A stretch of DNA of 64,000 nucleotides from an uncultured Candidatus Saccharibacteria bacterium (lineage in GTDB: Bacteria; Patescibacteriota; Saccharimonadia; Saccharimonadales; Saccharimonadaceae), in assembly GCA_946406645.1 (NCBI GenBank), contig CAMJLD010000001.1, positions 1 to 64,000 on the forward strand. The letters run 5' to 3'. Positions 33,812-42,576 of this stretch are shown piece after piece; positions within the stretch are counted from its first letter, which is position 1; each line of letters starts with the position of its first letter. A program made the position numbers and the translations under genes. The notes below the pieces were generated by a model that worked only from the letters and a program-made list of their open reading frames with translations, did not search any database and was not told the origin of the DNA.

Positions 33812-33928
33812 ATGAAAGTTCGTGCTAGTGTAAAGAAAATTAGCCCTGATGACATCATCGTTCGCCGCAAAGGTGTTCTACGTGTCATTAATAAGAAAAA
33901 ACCTAAGAATAAACAAAGGCAGGGTTAA
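33812..33928 (+). CDS. rpmJ: Ribosomal protein L36, zinc-free form
   Basis: 38 aa, found by reading the gap. [10 protein letters not shown] start and KNKQRQG end are diagnostic. The zinc ligands of ordinary L36 are replaced: the CxxC after KKI is now SPDD, the third Cys is Asn, and the His is Asn. AGAAAGGTAA precedes the ATG. First gene of the run to rpsI. Confidence 0.95.
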   Translation: MKVRASVKKISPDDIIVRRKGVLRVINKKKPKNKQRQG

Positions 33929-33930
33929 GC

Positions 33931-34314
33931 ATGGCAAGAATCGCCGGTGTTACCATTCCTAACGAAAAACAAGTGTGGATTGCACTTACTTCCGTCTATG
34001 GTATTGGACGCACCACGTCAAAAGCCATCCTTGCGGCGGCTAAAATTGAGCCGACCACTCGGGTGAAAGATCTCACCGAGGCTGATGAGCAAAAACTTAA
34101 CGATATTATTTCCAAATATACCGTTGAAGGTGACCTCAAACGTCTCGTGACCAACAATATTAAACGTATCAAGGATATCAATTCCTACAAGGGTCTCCGC
34201 CATAAGGCAGGTTTACCAGTCAACGGTCAGCGCACCCGCACGAATGCGCGCACTCGCAAAGGTAAAGCAATCGCCGTCGGTGGCGCCCAACCAAAAGCAG
34301 CAAGTAAAACTTAG
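33931..34314 (+). CDS. rpsM: Ribosomal protein S13
   Basis: 127 aa. [26 protein letters not shown] and [24 protein letters not shown] are conserved; it contacts the P-site tRNA and the 50S. Confidence 0.98.
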   Translation: MARIAGVTIPNEKQVWIALTSVYGIGRTTSKAILAAAKIEPTTRVKDLTEADEQKLNDIISKYTVEGDLKRLVTNNIKRIKDINSYKGLRHKAGLPVNGQRTRTNARTRKGKAIAVGGAQPKAASKT

Positions 34315-34323
34315 GAGTAAACT

Positions 34324-34776
34324 ATGGCAGAAGATAAAGAAGTCAAAGACGCTCCTATCGTGGAGCAAGCCGCAGCTGAAGAGGCTCCAAAGGCAGCCGC
34401 AAAACGCGGCAAGAAGGGCAAGCGCATTGTCCAGGCTGGCGAAGCACACATTCAGGCTACGTTTAACAACACCATCATCAGCGTAAGCGACAAGAAGGGC
34501 GAAATCATCGCTGCTTCCTCCGCTGGTGCAAATGGTTTCCGTGGTTCCAAGAAGGGTACTGCATACGCAGCCCAGGTAGCCGCGGAGAAAGTCGCAGAAA
34601 TCGCCAAGCGCGATCATGGCATGAACAGTGTCGACGTCTTTGTCAAAGGCATTGGTCTTGGCCGCGACAGCGCAATCCGCGCTTTCAGCGCGATGGGAAT
34701 TTCCATCAATAGCATCACTGACGTAACCCCAGTTCCACATGGCGGTTGCCGTCCTAAAGGAGAAAGGAGACCATAA
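34324..34776 (+). CDS. rpsK: Ribosomal protein S11
   Basis: 150 aa; an acidic/Ala-rich N-terminal extension (1-38) precedes the core GEAHIQATFNNTIISVSD. Ends GGCRPKGERRP, shorter than the usual KKRRV tail. TAATG overlap with rpsD. Confidence 0.97.
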   Translation: MAEDKEVKDAPIVEQAAAEEAPKAAAKRGKKGKRIVQAGEAHIQATFNNTIISVSDKKGEIIAASSAGANGFRGSKKGTAYAAQVAAEKVAEIAKRDHGMNSVDVFVKGIGLGRDSAIRAFSAMGISINSITDVTPVPHGGCRPKGERRP

Positions 34777-35393
34777 TGGCACGTGATATTGCACCTGTCG
34801 GAAAACAATCTCGCCGTGAAGGTTATGCTCTCGCTCCAAAAGCGCAGAAAATCATGGCAAAGAAGACCGGTATTCCTGGTCAGCACGCAGATATGCGTGT
34901 TCGCGGTGGTAGTCTTTATTTGACTCAGCTCCGCGAGAAGCAGAAGGTTCGCCGCATTTACGGCCTCCTCGAAAAACAATTCGCTAAGCTCATGCGCGAG
35001 GCACAGAGTGCCGAGGGTATGACCGGCGAAAAACTTCTAGAATATCTCGAACGCCGCGCAGACAACGTTGTCTACCGTGCAGGCTTCGCGACTACTCGCC
35101 GCGCCGCACGTCAGCTCGTCTCTCACGGTCACTTCACCCTTAACGGTAAGCGTATCGATATTCCATCCATCCGCCTATCCGCTGGTGACGTCCTCGAGGT
35201 TCGTCCAAAGTCAAAGAAAAACAGTTATTTCGTAAACTTAGCAAACATCGCCGGTGCTGCTAGCCAGGCACCTCTCTCTTGGGTGAAAGGCGACGTTAAG
35301 AATATGAAGATCGAAATCACTGGTACACCTAAGCGCGAAGAAGCTGAGGTGGGCATTAACGAACAATTAATCGTCGAGTATTACTCGCGCTAA
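34776..35393 (+). CDS. rpsD: Ribosomal protein S4
   Basis: 205 aa. RADNVVYRAGFATTRRAARQLVSHGHFTLNGKRIDIPS is the S4 RNA-binding domain. The N-terminal cysteines of zinc-binding S4 are absent. Confidence 0.98.
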   Translation: MARDIAPVGKQSRREGYALAPKAQKIMAKKTGIPGQHADMRVRGGSLYLTQLREKQKVRRIYGLLEKQFAKLMREAQSAEGMTGEKLLEYLERRADNVVYRAGFATTRRAARQLVSHGHFTLNGKRIDIPSIRLSAGDVLEVRPKSKKNSYFVNLANIAGAASQAPLSWVKGDVKNMKIEITGTPKREEAEVGINEQLIVEYYSR

Positions 35394-35405
35394 AGAAGGA
35401 GAAGT

Positions 35406-36329
35406 ATGACAAAAGTAATTCACGAAGCAGAGCTAGCAGAAATCAAGGATCTTGGTGAAAACAGCGCAAGCTTTGTTATCAAGCCACTTTACTACGGCTA
35501 TGGTAACACTCTTGGTAATTCACTCCGTCGTGTTCTTCTTTCTAGCATCAAAGGCGCTGCCATCACTGCTTTCCGCATTGAAGGTACCACCCATGAATTC
35601 AGCGCAATCCCAGGCATCGCCGAGGATACCGTTGATATCATGCTCAACCTCAAGAACATCCATGTGAAGTCTCACAGCGATGCTCCTGTCGAGATTCATC
35701 TCGAGAAGAAGGGCGCTGGTGTTGTCAAAGCTGGCGACATCAAGCTTCCAGCAGAGGTTGAAATTGCAAACCCACAGCAGGTTATTTGTACCATCGATGA
35801 TCCAAAGTTCACCCTCAAGATGGACATGGTCGTCGACACCGGTCGCGGTTACCTCAGCATCGAACAGTCTGGTGCAGAGCGCGTTCACAACGATATGATC
35901 GCACTTGACGCTGTCTTTACGCCAGTCCTACGCGTTCGCTACAACGCCGAGAACACTCGTGTCGGTCAGGATACGAATCTTCAACAGCTCACCCTCACCA
36001 TCGACACCGATGGCACCATCACCCCACGTGAGGCTTTCGAGGAAGCTGCTGCTATTCTAGTCAATCAGTATAAGGCTCTTGCCGGTAGCACCACGGTCGA
36101 ATCCGCACCAGCACCTACCGCAGCAGCCGCAGAAGACGAGTCTGGTCTTATGCTCCCAATCGAGGAGCTCGGCCTCAGCGCACGTACTGCGAATGCATTG
36201 CTTAACAATGACATTCACACCGTCCGCGACCTCGTCGTATTATCAGAAAGCGATCTCAAAGAGCTCAAGGGCTTCGGCGCTAAGGCTCTCGATGAAGTTC
36301 GCGAAAAACTTACGGAGTTAAAGATTTAA
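35406..36329 (+). CDS. rpoA: RNA polymerase alpha subunit
   Basis: 307 aa. The N-terminal dimerisation part has YGYGNTLGNSLRRVLLSS; an Ala/Pro linker (about 228-243) leads to the C-terminal domain with LGLSARTANALLNNDIHTVRDLV. Start after GAAGGAGAAGT. Standard place between rpsD and rplQ. Confidence 0.98.
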   Translation: MTKVIHEAELAEIKDLGENSASFVIKPLYYGYGNTLGNSLRRVLLSSIKGAAITAFRIEGTTHEFSAIPGIAEDTVDIMLNLKNIHVKSHSDAPVEIHLEKKGAGVVKAGDIKLPAEVEIANPQQVICTIDDPKFTLKMDMVVDTGRGYLSIEQSGAERVHNDMIALDAVFTPVLRVRYNAENTRVGQDTNLQQLTLTIDTDGTITPREAFEEAAAILVNQYKALAGSTTVESAPAPTAAAAEDESGLMLPIEELGLSARTANALLNNDIHTVRDLVVLSESDLKELKGFGAKALDEVREKLTELKI

Positions 36330-36758
36330 ATGCATCGTCATGGTTATAAAGGGCGCAAGTTCGGTCGCGAAACCGACCAACGCACTGCACTAACACGCGG
36401 TCTGATGCGCTCCTTGTTTAAGAACAAATCGATTAGCACCACCTTGGCGAAAGCAAAAGAAATCCGTCGCCCAGCAGAGAAGCTCATCACCATCGCAAAG
36501 AAGGGTGATCTCGCTTCTCGCCGCCTCGTTATTGCACGTATCAACGATCAGTTGATCGGCAACGAGCTCGTCGACGTTATTGCTCCTCAGCTCAAGCGCA
36601 ACAGCGGCTATCTACGCATCGAGCGTACTGGTTTCCGCCGCGGCGACAACGCTGAGATGGCAACGATTTCCTTTGTAGACGAAATCAAGGAAGCTAAATC
36701 CGAGCCAAAGGCAAAGGCAGAGCCAAAAGCGAAGCCAGCCAAGAAGGAGACTAAGTAA
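36330..36758 (+). CDS. rplQ: Ribosomal protein L17 with Lys/Ala tail
   Basis: 142 aa. MHRHGYKGRKFGRETDQRTAL matches; residues from about 122 form a KAEPKAKPAKKETK tail. Starts directly after the rpoA stop. Confidence 0.96.
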   Translation: MHRHGYKGRKFGRETDQRTALTRGLMRSLFKNKSISTTLAKAKEIRRPAEKLITIAKKGDLASRRLVIARINDQLIGNELVDVIAPQLKRNSGYLRIERTGFRRGDNAEMATISFVDEIKEAKSEPKAKAEPKAKPAKKETK

Positions 36759-37183
36759 TGAAAACTTACAGCCAAAAGTCCTCCGAAATTAAGCGCGAAT
36801 GGTGGATTATCGACGCTAGCGTTATGCCACTCGGCAAGCTCGCAGTCGTAATCGCCGACAAGCTTATGGGCAAGTCAAAGGTTACTTATACCCCACATAT
36901 CGATAACGGTGACTATGTCGTCGTCATCAACGCCAAGGACCTCAAGGTTACTGGTGACAAGATGACCGATAAGCACTACTATCGCCACTCTGGTTTCCCA
37001 GGCGGTCTTACTGACCTCACCCTCGCGGAAATCATCGAGAAGGATCCTAGCCTCGCAATCGAGCAGGCAGTGAAGGGTATGATGCCAAAGAATAAACTAG
37101 CAGCTGATCGCCTCGCACGTCTTCGCGTCTTCAACGGCGCAGAGCATGCACACACGGCACAACAGCCAAAGGAGATTAAGTAA
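36758..37183 (+). CDS. rplM: Ribosomal protein L13
   Basis: 141 aa. WWIIDASVMPLGKLAVVIADKLMGK, HYYRHSGFPGG and AVKGMMPKNKLAADRL are typical. Overlaps both neighbours by one base. Confidence 0.98.
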   Translation: MKTYSQKSSEIKREWWIIDASVMPLGKLAVVIADKLMGKSKVTYTPHIDNGDYVVVINAKDLKVTGDKMTDKHYYRHSGFPGGLTDLTLAEIIEKDPSLAIEQAVKGMMPKNKLAADRLARLRVFNGAEHAHTAQQPKEIK

Positions 37184-37587
37184 TGCCAGCTAAGAACGCA
37201 AAATACACCTACGGTGACGGTAGCCGCAAGGCCGCAACCGCAACCGCACGCCTCTACAAGGGCAAGGGTGATATCACGATCAACGGCAAGCCAGCTCTTG
37301 AATTCCTCTCCGGAAACAAGACTCTCATGGCCGAGGTCACTGATCCACTCGCTCTCACTCAGAAGCAAAAAGAATACGACATCACCATCCTCGTTAAGGG
37401 CGGTGGCGTCGCAGGCCAGGTTGACGCTATCAAGCTCGCTATCTCTCGCGCACTCGTTGCAGAGTTCCCAGAATTCCGCCCAGTGCTCAAGAAGGCCGGC
37501 CTCATGAAGCGCGACCCACGCGAAAAAGAGCGCAAACACTACGGTCTCCGCAGTGCTCGCAAACGCGAACAGTTCTCCAAGCGTTAA
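37183..37587 (+). CDS. rpsI: Ribosomal protein S9
   Basis: 134 aa. Core GDGSRKAATATARLYKGKGDITING and C-terminal RDPREKERKHYGLRSARKREQFSKR, ending in Lys-Arg as in all S9 (the tail touches P-site tRNA). Confidence 0.98.
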   Translation: MPAKNAKYTYGDGSRKAATATARLYKGKGDITINGKPALEFLSGNKTLMAEVTDPLALTQKQKEYDITILVKGGGVAGQVDAIKLAISRALVAEFPEFRPVLKKAGLMKRDPREKERKHYGLRSARKREQFSKR

Positions 37588-37605
37588 TCCGCTTCTGGAA
37601 CAACA

Positions 37606-37636
37606 AAAATACCACTCCTTTGGGAGTGGTATTTTG
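37606..37636. terminator. rpsI terminator
   Basis: ATACCACTCC (37609-37618), TTTG loop, GGAGTGGTAT, T-rich; also placed to stop the converging 37650 gene. Confidence 0.85.
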
Positions 37637-37649
37637 TATATCGAAAGTG

Positions 37650-38552
37650 TTATTCGACAGTAACTTCCTTAACCTCGGTAACCTCGAACTTTGCGGTCTT
37701 GAGATCGTCAAGCTTGCTGGTATAACCAGAGTTAAAGACTTTCTCTTCGCCAGTTTCACCTGGTTCAAGAAGGTCAGAGTAGAAGTAGTCGGTAGCAATC
37801 TGCTTGCCATCAGCATCTACAGCCTTGAAGTAAACAGCAAACTTAATCTTATATTCACTGCTCTTATTCGTAATCTTCACAGGAAGCTTGTAGTTGTAAT
37901 AGGTATAGAAGCGGCTACCGGATTCTTCAACTTCGAATTCACCGATTTCGACATCATATTCGCCCTTTACGGTATTATTTAGCATTTCCTTACAGCCACT
38001 AATCTTATCGTTAAGATTTTCAAGGCTGTCAGCAATCTTCTTGAAGTTGTCAGAAAGCTCACGAGTCTTACCGGTGCCGAGCGCCTCTGCGGCTGCTTCG
38101 CCAGTATGATATTCGATATTCTTTACGGATTCATAAACATCCTTATCGATGCCGAAGGTATCCTTCAAACACTTATCATGAAGCTCATTCGTACGTTTCT
38201 CGCTGCTACTATAGTAGCTCATACCGGCATCACTATAAATCGTGCGGAATGAACTTTCAAACTTATTAGCGGCGCTAACGGCTGCCTGACCGTTTTCTGT
38301 GTACTTTTCAATCGCTTCTGCGGTCATATTTGAATTAATGACCAAGAATACGATGAGGCCGGCAATGCCGAGCACTACAACGGCAATGATAATCCAGAAC
38401 CATGCCTTCTTGTAGAAGGTGATAGGTTTGCGATTTGGGTTTGGTTTAGAGTTCCCACCGAGGACACTCTGCTCTCCACTAGCAGCAGGTTTAGATTCTT
38501 TTGCTTCTGGAGCTTTTTTCTTATTCTGGGCAAAGATATTTTCTTCAGCCAT
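37650..38552 (-). CDS. Membrane-anchored protein of unknown function
   Basis: 300 aa. A Pro/Lys-rich cytoplasmic N-terminus (1-45), one span (about 50-72, FWIIIAVVVLGIAGLIVFLV), a helical exported region (75-190), and a C-terminal beta domain (about 200-300) with GETGEEKVFNSGY reminiscent of FxLYD-type domains. The SD is AAGGAG; -10 TATACT on the minus strand between it and the next gene. Not recognised. Confidence 0.7.
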   Translation of the reverse strand: MAEENIFAQNKKKAPEAKESKPAASGEQSVLGGNSKPNPNRKPITFYKKAWFWIIIAVVVLGIAGLIVFLVINSNMTAEAIEKYTENGQAAVSAANKFESSFRTIYSDAGMSYYSSSEKRTNELHDKCLKDTFGIDKDVYESVKNIEYHTGEAAAEALGTGKTRELSDNFKKIADSLENLNDKISGCKEMLNNTVKGEYDVEIGEFEVEESGSRFYTYYNYKLPVKITNKSSEYKIKFAVYFKAVDADGKQIATDYFYSDLLEPGETGEEKVFNSGYTSKLDDLKTAKFEVTEVKEVTVE

Positions 38553-38597
38553 ATATTCTCCTTAGTTATAGGAATAGTATAACATAAGGGGAAAAAT

Positions 38598-39260
38598 CTA
38601 GCAGTTATTGAACTCGTATACTTTATTGATAATATCTGGATTCCCGCCGTTATCCTTAATAAGGCCACGAACCGCTTCAAGAATTTCCTTGGCGGCAGTG
38701 TCATTTTCAGCGCAAGCATACTCGCGAACATAAAGATTACGGTCAAGGCTGTAGCGATAAAGGCTATACTTATAGCCACTTTGGGTTGTGCCTTCATACG
38801 GCAAAAGCTTCCCGAGAACCTTCTCTAGGGTATCATCAAATTCTCCGTCACCACCTTCGCAGAAAGTATTCGGATACTTCGTCTCCGCCAGAGATGGACA
38901 AGCGACGACAATGGTCTTCTGCTCCGGATTGATACGGATGCGATAGGTTTGCTCGATAGAGTCGACATCGATAAGCGTCGAAACGAAGCCGCTCTCAGTA
39001 CGCATAGCGGAAGAAGTGCGAATCGTAATCTCCGAATTCGGATTATAATTATGATTCTTAAGAAAGCTATACATGGTCTTGCGAATCTTCGTCATCGCCT
39101 CATTGTCGATAATGGAGCCGGTAGAATAATTGACTACTTGCGCCTCATTGAGATTAAGATGCTGCGACAGAGAAAAGAGGAAAATAATCAAAACAATACC
39201 AAACACGACAAAAGAGAAGGAAACTGCGCTGACCCGATTGCGATAATTATCGTGATTCAT
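38598..39260 (-). CDS. Single-span membrane protein of unknown function
   Basis: 220 aa. One span (about 11-31) then a soluble exported domain with four Cys. Its ATG overlaps the stop of the hydrolase gene by one base (TAATG), so it is the last gene of a three-gene operon and probably acts with the hydrolase. Confidence 0.7.
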   Translation of the reverse strand: MNHDNYRNRVSAVSFSFVVFGIVLIIFLFSLSQHLNLNEAQVVNYSTGSIIDNEAMTKIRKTMYSFLKNHNYNPNSEITIRTSSAMRTESGFVSTLIDVDSIEQTYRIRINPEQKTIVVACPSLAETKYPNTFCEGGDGEFDDTLEKVLGKLLPYEGTTQSGYKYSLYRYSLDRNLYVREYACAENDTAAKEILEAVRGLIKDNGGNPDIINKVYEFNNC

Positions 39261-41734
39261 TATTTAATCTTCCTATAAATATTATATTTGCACTGATCCC
39301 AGCCACCGCTGATATCTCTAGTGATATCCATATCACCGCGCGCGTCGGCCATTGGCGAACGGCTGCCAAGAGAAGCGGAAGCATACTCACTCTCAAAGCC
39401 ATCAACTTTACCAACATAAATCAAGATATGACCGCAGCCCGACTCAGTACCGTCCTTATTAGTACGCGTACCGTGGTTCGTAATCAAAACATCACCAGCC
39501 TGTGCTTTCGTGGCGCCACTAGTCAAATCATCGTTGATGAGTTTCCAGTCGTCACGCTTAGACGTACCATTACTATCATATTCCTGATACCACGTGCCGC
39601 TCGGGGGGAAATCCTTATCCCAACCACTTTCAATTAAGAGCAGACCAACGAAGCCACCACAGTCATTGCCATTGTAGCCACCATGGCGATAGCTCGTGCT
39701 ATTAATAAGCTCGGTATACTTTGGCATTTGCTCGGTGTAAGGGGAGCCCATATATTTTGGCCAAGCAATTTCCTTTAGTAGCGACCAGAGCGCTTGCACG
39801 TTGCCGGAAGCGCCATTCGCACATACCGCGCTATTCTCAGCCTGAAGGGCCGCAATACCATTGCTCACATTATTCCAAACATCGGACGAAATAGGCGCAT
39901 GGTTCACGCCAGTAGGGAAGGAAAGCCCCGCCTCAATGCTGATCGCATTCATGAGTTTAGCGAGATACTTCCAGCCAGACTCGGAAATCGAATCTTTCTT
40001 TCTAAGATCTGGCGTGCCGCTAGTAGAATCATATCCAATAATCGCAATCTGGATACCGGCCTCTTTGGCGTCAGTAGAACCAGCAGCCGCAGCCTTATAG
40101 ATTGAACCATGCTGATAGGTCTTCAATTTAGCCAAGTCGACAGTGAAATGCGGGACGGCACCCGAGCCACTATAAATATTTAAGATACTATTCGTTTCGC
40201 CCGCAGACGAACCAGTGACATAGAGCGAGATTTTATTCGGGCCCTTGCCGGTGCCGCTTGGCGAATCCGTAGTATAGTCAGTGCCAAATGAAGTCTTCAG
40301 GCCAGAGACGCCAGTAGAGGTTGCGATTTCCTTCGTATAGCCCTCGAAGGTCTTAATCCAGCCACTATCCCAATCGGCCGCAGAGCCACTCTTGCCAACC
40401 GAAGTGCCAGCAGATGCCGCTAGAACGCTCGAAGTAGGAGGATCAGTCTCAAGATAGCCATAGGCCTTATTACTCTTAACACCAGGGGAGCGATAATCCC
40501 AGAACATCATAGTAACGCTGCCGCTCGTAATCTTCGTGATACCGCGAAGGATTTTGCTCGAATCGTTCGCTGAGACGCTCTGACCATTATTCGTGAGCGT
40601 AGCGCTGTTGAGACCGGCAACCTCCACGTTAACCTGAGCCGGCATGATACGATTGCCTTTCACAATAATATCCTTGACGGCGTTCGTGAGAGTATCATTC
40701 GTAAAGGTGCTCTTTTCGTCTTCACCCTCTACGTATTTGCCACCGAGCAAACCCTTGATAAGAGCTTTCGCATCGGCATCCTTATTATCTTTCTCGAACA
40801 CATTCATCTTGAAGGAAAGAACCGACTTCGCCTCAGCCTCATTCGAAATGATATTTTCATTGCCGAGCACCATCTGCGCAACGTATTTCACCTGCGAATC
40901 GGAAAGCGCATAAGCCTTACCGGGATAGTTCTGATAGGTCTGAACAATGCTATTCGGATCACAACAAGTGCTACTGCTACCACCGCCAGCCCCAGCAGAA
41001 AGCTTACCGGCATACTGATTATAGAATTTCACGGCATGGCTACGACGATTGGCAACATCCTGCCAATTGCTACTACTACCTTGGCCAGAATAATACTCGA
41101 TACCTTGGCTACCGCCAATTGCGCCCTCGAAGTGAATCACGAACACCTCTGCAGCATATTCAGGCTCATGCTCAGAACCAGCGCCGGTCTGAATTTCTTC
41201 GCGCCAATCTTTCCAGCCCGCCTTCTGACGCTCTACGGACCATTTCTCCCAAGCATATTCGAACTGGATAAGCGCAAGCCTGTCTTTAATATCGTCTGGA
41301 ATATCCTTATCGCTAAAACGATACTTCGGGTCAAGATATTCGCCCATACCTTGGCTTTCGATCGTATCAAACATCTCTTTTGCATAGCCGGCATTTTTAT
41401 TCATCTGGAACAAGCCCCAATAAGTATAATCTGTAGCATCAGCTTCTGTAATTATGAAGCTAGACTCCTGCTGAATATTGCCAAGCACGCCGGCCGTTTG
41501 AGCCTCGCTTAGGCCTTTGCCCCTGAAATAATTCCAAGCCTTTTCCTGAATATTATCGCCAGAAAGACTATCGGAAGCGCCGCTATAGACACATTCCTCT
41601 GGATTATAGAAAGTAATATTGTTATTTGCAAAATGCTCGATATAATCGTCGAGAACCGCAAAAGCTGGATGCACAATCATAATTGCAGACAATAGAGAAG
41701 CGGATACAATTGGCAAAATAATCTTTTTACTCAT
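39260..41734 (-). CDS. Secreted multimodular peptidoglycan hydrolase
   Basis: 824 aa. Signal peptide 1-26 (ends PAFA). Residues about 60-240 match the phage-tail lysozyme family: WNYFRGKGLSEAQTAGVLGNIQQESSF with likely catalytic Glu90. Residues about 480-590 (VPHFTVDLAKL, QHGSIYKAAA, IQIAIIGYDS) look like an amidase/PGRP-type domain. The C-terminus (about 670-824) has NDCGGFVG with Cys692 and GHILIYVG, an NlpC/P60 or CHAP-like cysteine peptidase. It would cut glycan and peptide bonds of a wall, its own or a partner cell's. Start follows GAGGTGATTT inside the upstream gene. Confidence 0.8.
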   Translation of the reverse strand: MSKKIILPIVSASLLSAIMIVHPAFAVLDDYIEHFANNNITFYNPEECVYSGASDSLSGDNIQEKAWNYFRGKGLSEAQTAGVLGNIQQESSFIITEADATDYTYWGLFQMNKNAGYAKEMFDTIESQGMGEYLDPKYRFSDKDIPDDIKDRLALIQFEYAWEKWSVERQKAGWKDWREEIQTGAGSEHEPEYAAEVFVIHFEGAIGGSQGIEYYSGQGSSSNWQDVANRRSHAVKFYNQYAGKLSAGAGGGSSSTCCDPNSIVQTYQNYPGKAYALSDSQVKYVAQMVLGNENIISNEAEAKSVLSFKMNVFEKDNKDADAKALIKGLLGGKYVEGEDEKSTFTNDTLTNAVKDIIVKGNRIMPAQVNVEVAGLNSATLTNNGQSVSANDSSKILRGITKITSGSVTMMFWDYRSPGVKSNKAYGYLETDPPTSSVLAASAGTSVGKSGSAADWDSGWIKTFEGYTKEIATSTGVSGLKTSFGTDYTTDSPSGTGKGPNKISLYVTGSSAGETNSILNIYSGSGAVPHFTVDLAKLKTYQHGSIYKAAAAGSTDAKEAGIQIAIIGYDSTSGTPDLRKKDSISESGWKYLAKLMNAISIEAGLSFPTGVNHAPISSDVWNNVSNGIAALQAENSAVCANGASGNVQALWSLLKEIAWPKYMGSPYTEQMPKYTELINSTSYRHGGYNGNDCGGFVGLLLIESGWDKDFPPSGTWYQEYDSNGTSKRDDWKLINDDLTSGATKAQAGDVLITNHGTRTNKDGTESGCGHILIYVGKVDGFESEYASASLGSRSPMADARGDMDITRDISGGWDQCKYNIYRKIK

Positions 41735-42383
41735 AAATCACCTCATAATCACCAACATCGAACCCGCGATCAGATAGCGCCTTCGATAACGCCTCGCGAG
41801 ACTCCGGAGAGTCGACATCGTCTACGACGATACAAAGGCGGGTCCGGCAACCATCAGAGGCATCACCGAAATCAACCTTCATCCAACCATGATGTCCAGC
41901 ATAGCCATACTTGTAATCGAACGGCGTATTATAATACAGCGCATACTTGCGCTCGAACGCAGACACAAAATTCTTCGCATCTTCATCGTTCGAGGCATAA
42001 AGAGTAGTCATATCGGAAGGATTGTCCATATAGTACTGCAGCCCATTCTCGGAGTTTAATAGATAATCATTCACGCTAGTAGTCCGATTAGCCTTCACCT
42101 CGATATCATATTCTTTAGCGACGAATCCTTCCGCCTCAATCTTTAGGCTATAAGTACCAGGTTCAATTTCGTAAGTACCATTTTTATATGGCTGACCGTT
42201 CAGCGTTATATTCGCAGCAACAGGAGTAATATTGAGGTCGACAATAGTTTTGGTCGGATGGATATTATCAGTAACGGCAAACGTCGCAATGGCAATGATC
42301 ATTACAGCAACCGAGCCCCAAACAAAAATCATTACCGCCTTAAAATGCGAAACACACCAATCTAATAGACCTCTCACATTCAT
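41727..42383 (-). CDS. PEGA-domain membrane protein
   Basis: 218 aa. One span (about 17-37), then PVAANITLNGQPYKNGTYEIEPGTYSLKIEAEGF (about 53-88), a PEGA-type surface domain, then an alpha/beta domain with two Cys. First gene of the operon and overlaps the hydrolase gene by 8 nt. The ATG lies 7 nt after a minus-strand TATAAT, so it is probably leaderless. Confidence 0.8.
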   Translation of the reverse strand: MNVRGLLDWCVSHFKAVMIFVWGSVAVMIIAIATFAVTDNIHPTKTIVDLNITPVAANITLNGQPYKNGTYEIEPGTYSLKIEAEGFVAKEYDIEVKANRTTSVNDYLLNSENGLQYYMDNPSDMTTLYASNDEDAKNFVSAFERKYALYYNTPFDYKYGYAGHHGWMKVDFGDASDGCRTRLCIVVDDVDSPESREALSKALSDRGFDVGDYEVIYE

Positions 42384-42390
42384 TAATTCG

Positions 42391-42396
42391 ATTATA
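42391..42396 (-). promoter_or_regulatory. -10 box of leaderless PEGA gene
   Basis: TATAAT on the minus strand (extended by TGC), 7 nt before the ATG. Confidence 0.65.
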
Positions 42397-42464
42397 GCAT
42401 AACCACAATGTCACAAGCGCAAAAATCGCAGAAAATTAGTATCTATGGTATAATTAAATCCACT

Positions 42465-42540
42465 GGGGCACTAGCTCATTTGGTAGAGCGCTTCTATGGC
42501 ATAGAAGAGGTGAGGAGTTCGAATCTCCTGTGCTCCACCA
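42465..42540 (+). tRNA. tRNA-Ala (GGC), CCA encoded
   Basis: Acceptor GGGGCAC pairs with GTGCTCC, including the G3-U70 pair that defines alanine tRNA. Anticodon stem CTTCT/AGAAG with loop ATGGCAT. GTTCGAATC T loop; CCA in the DNA. Confidence 0.95.
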
Positions 42541-42564
42541 TTTTTTATGCTTAAAAATTTATGC

Positions 42565-42570
42565 TATAAT
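42565..42570 (+). promoter_or_regulatory. -10 box of leaderless 42577 gene
   Basis: TGC-TATAAT, 6 nt before ATG. Confidence 0.65.
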
Positions 42571-42576
42571 GCGCTT

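Noticed and set aside
39260-41734. Prophage remnant, because of the phage-tail lysozyme domain
   Set aside because: No capsid, tail, integrase or packaging genes nearby; the gene has a signal peptide and sits in an operon with membrane-anchored proteins.
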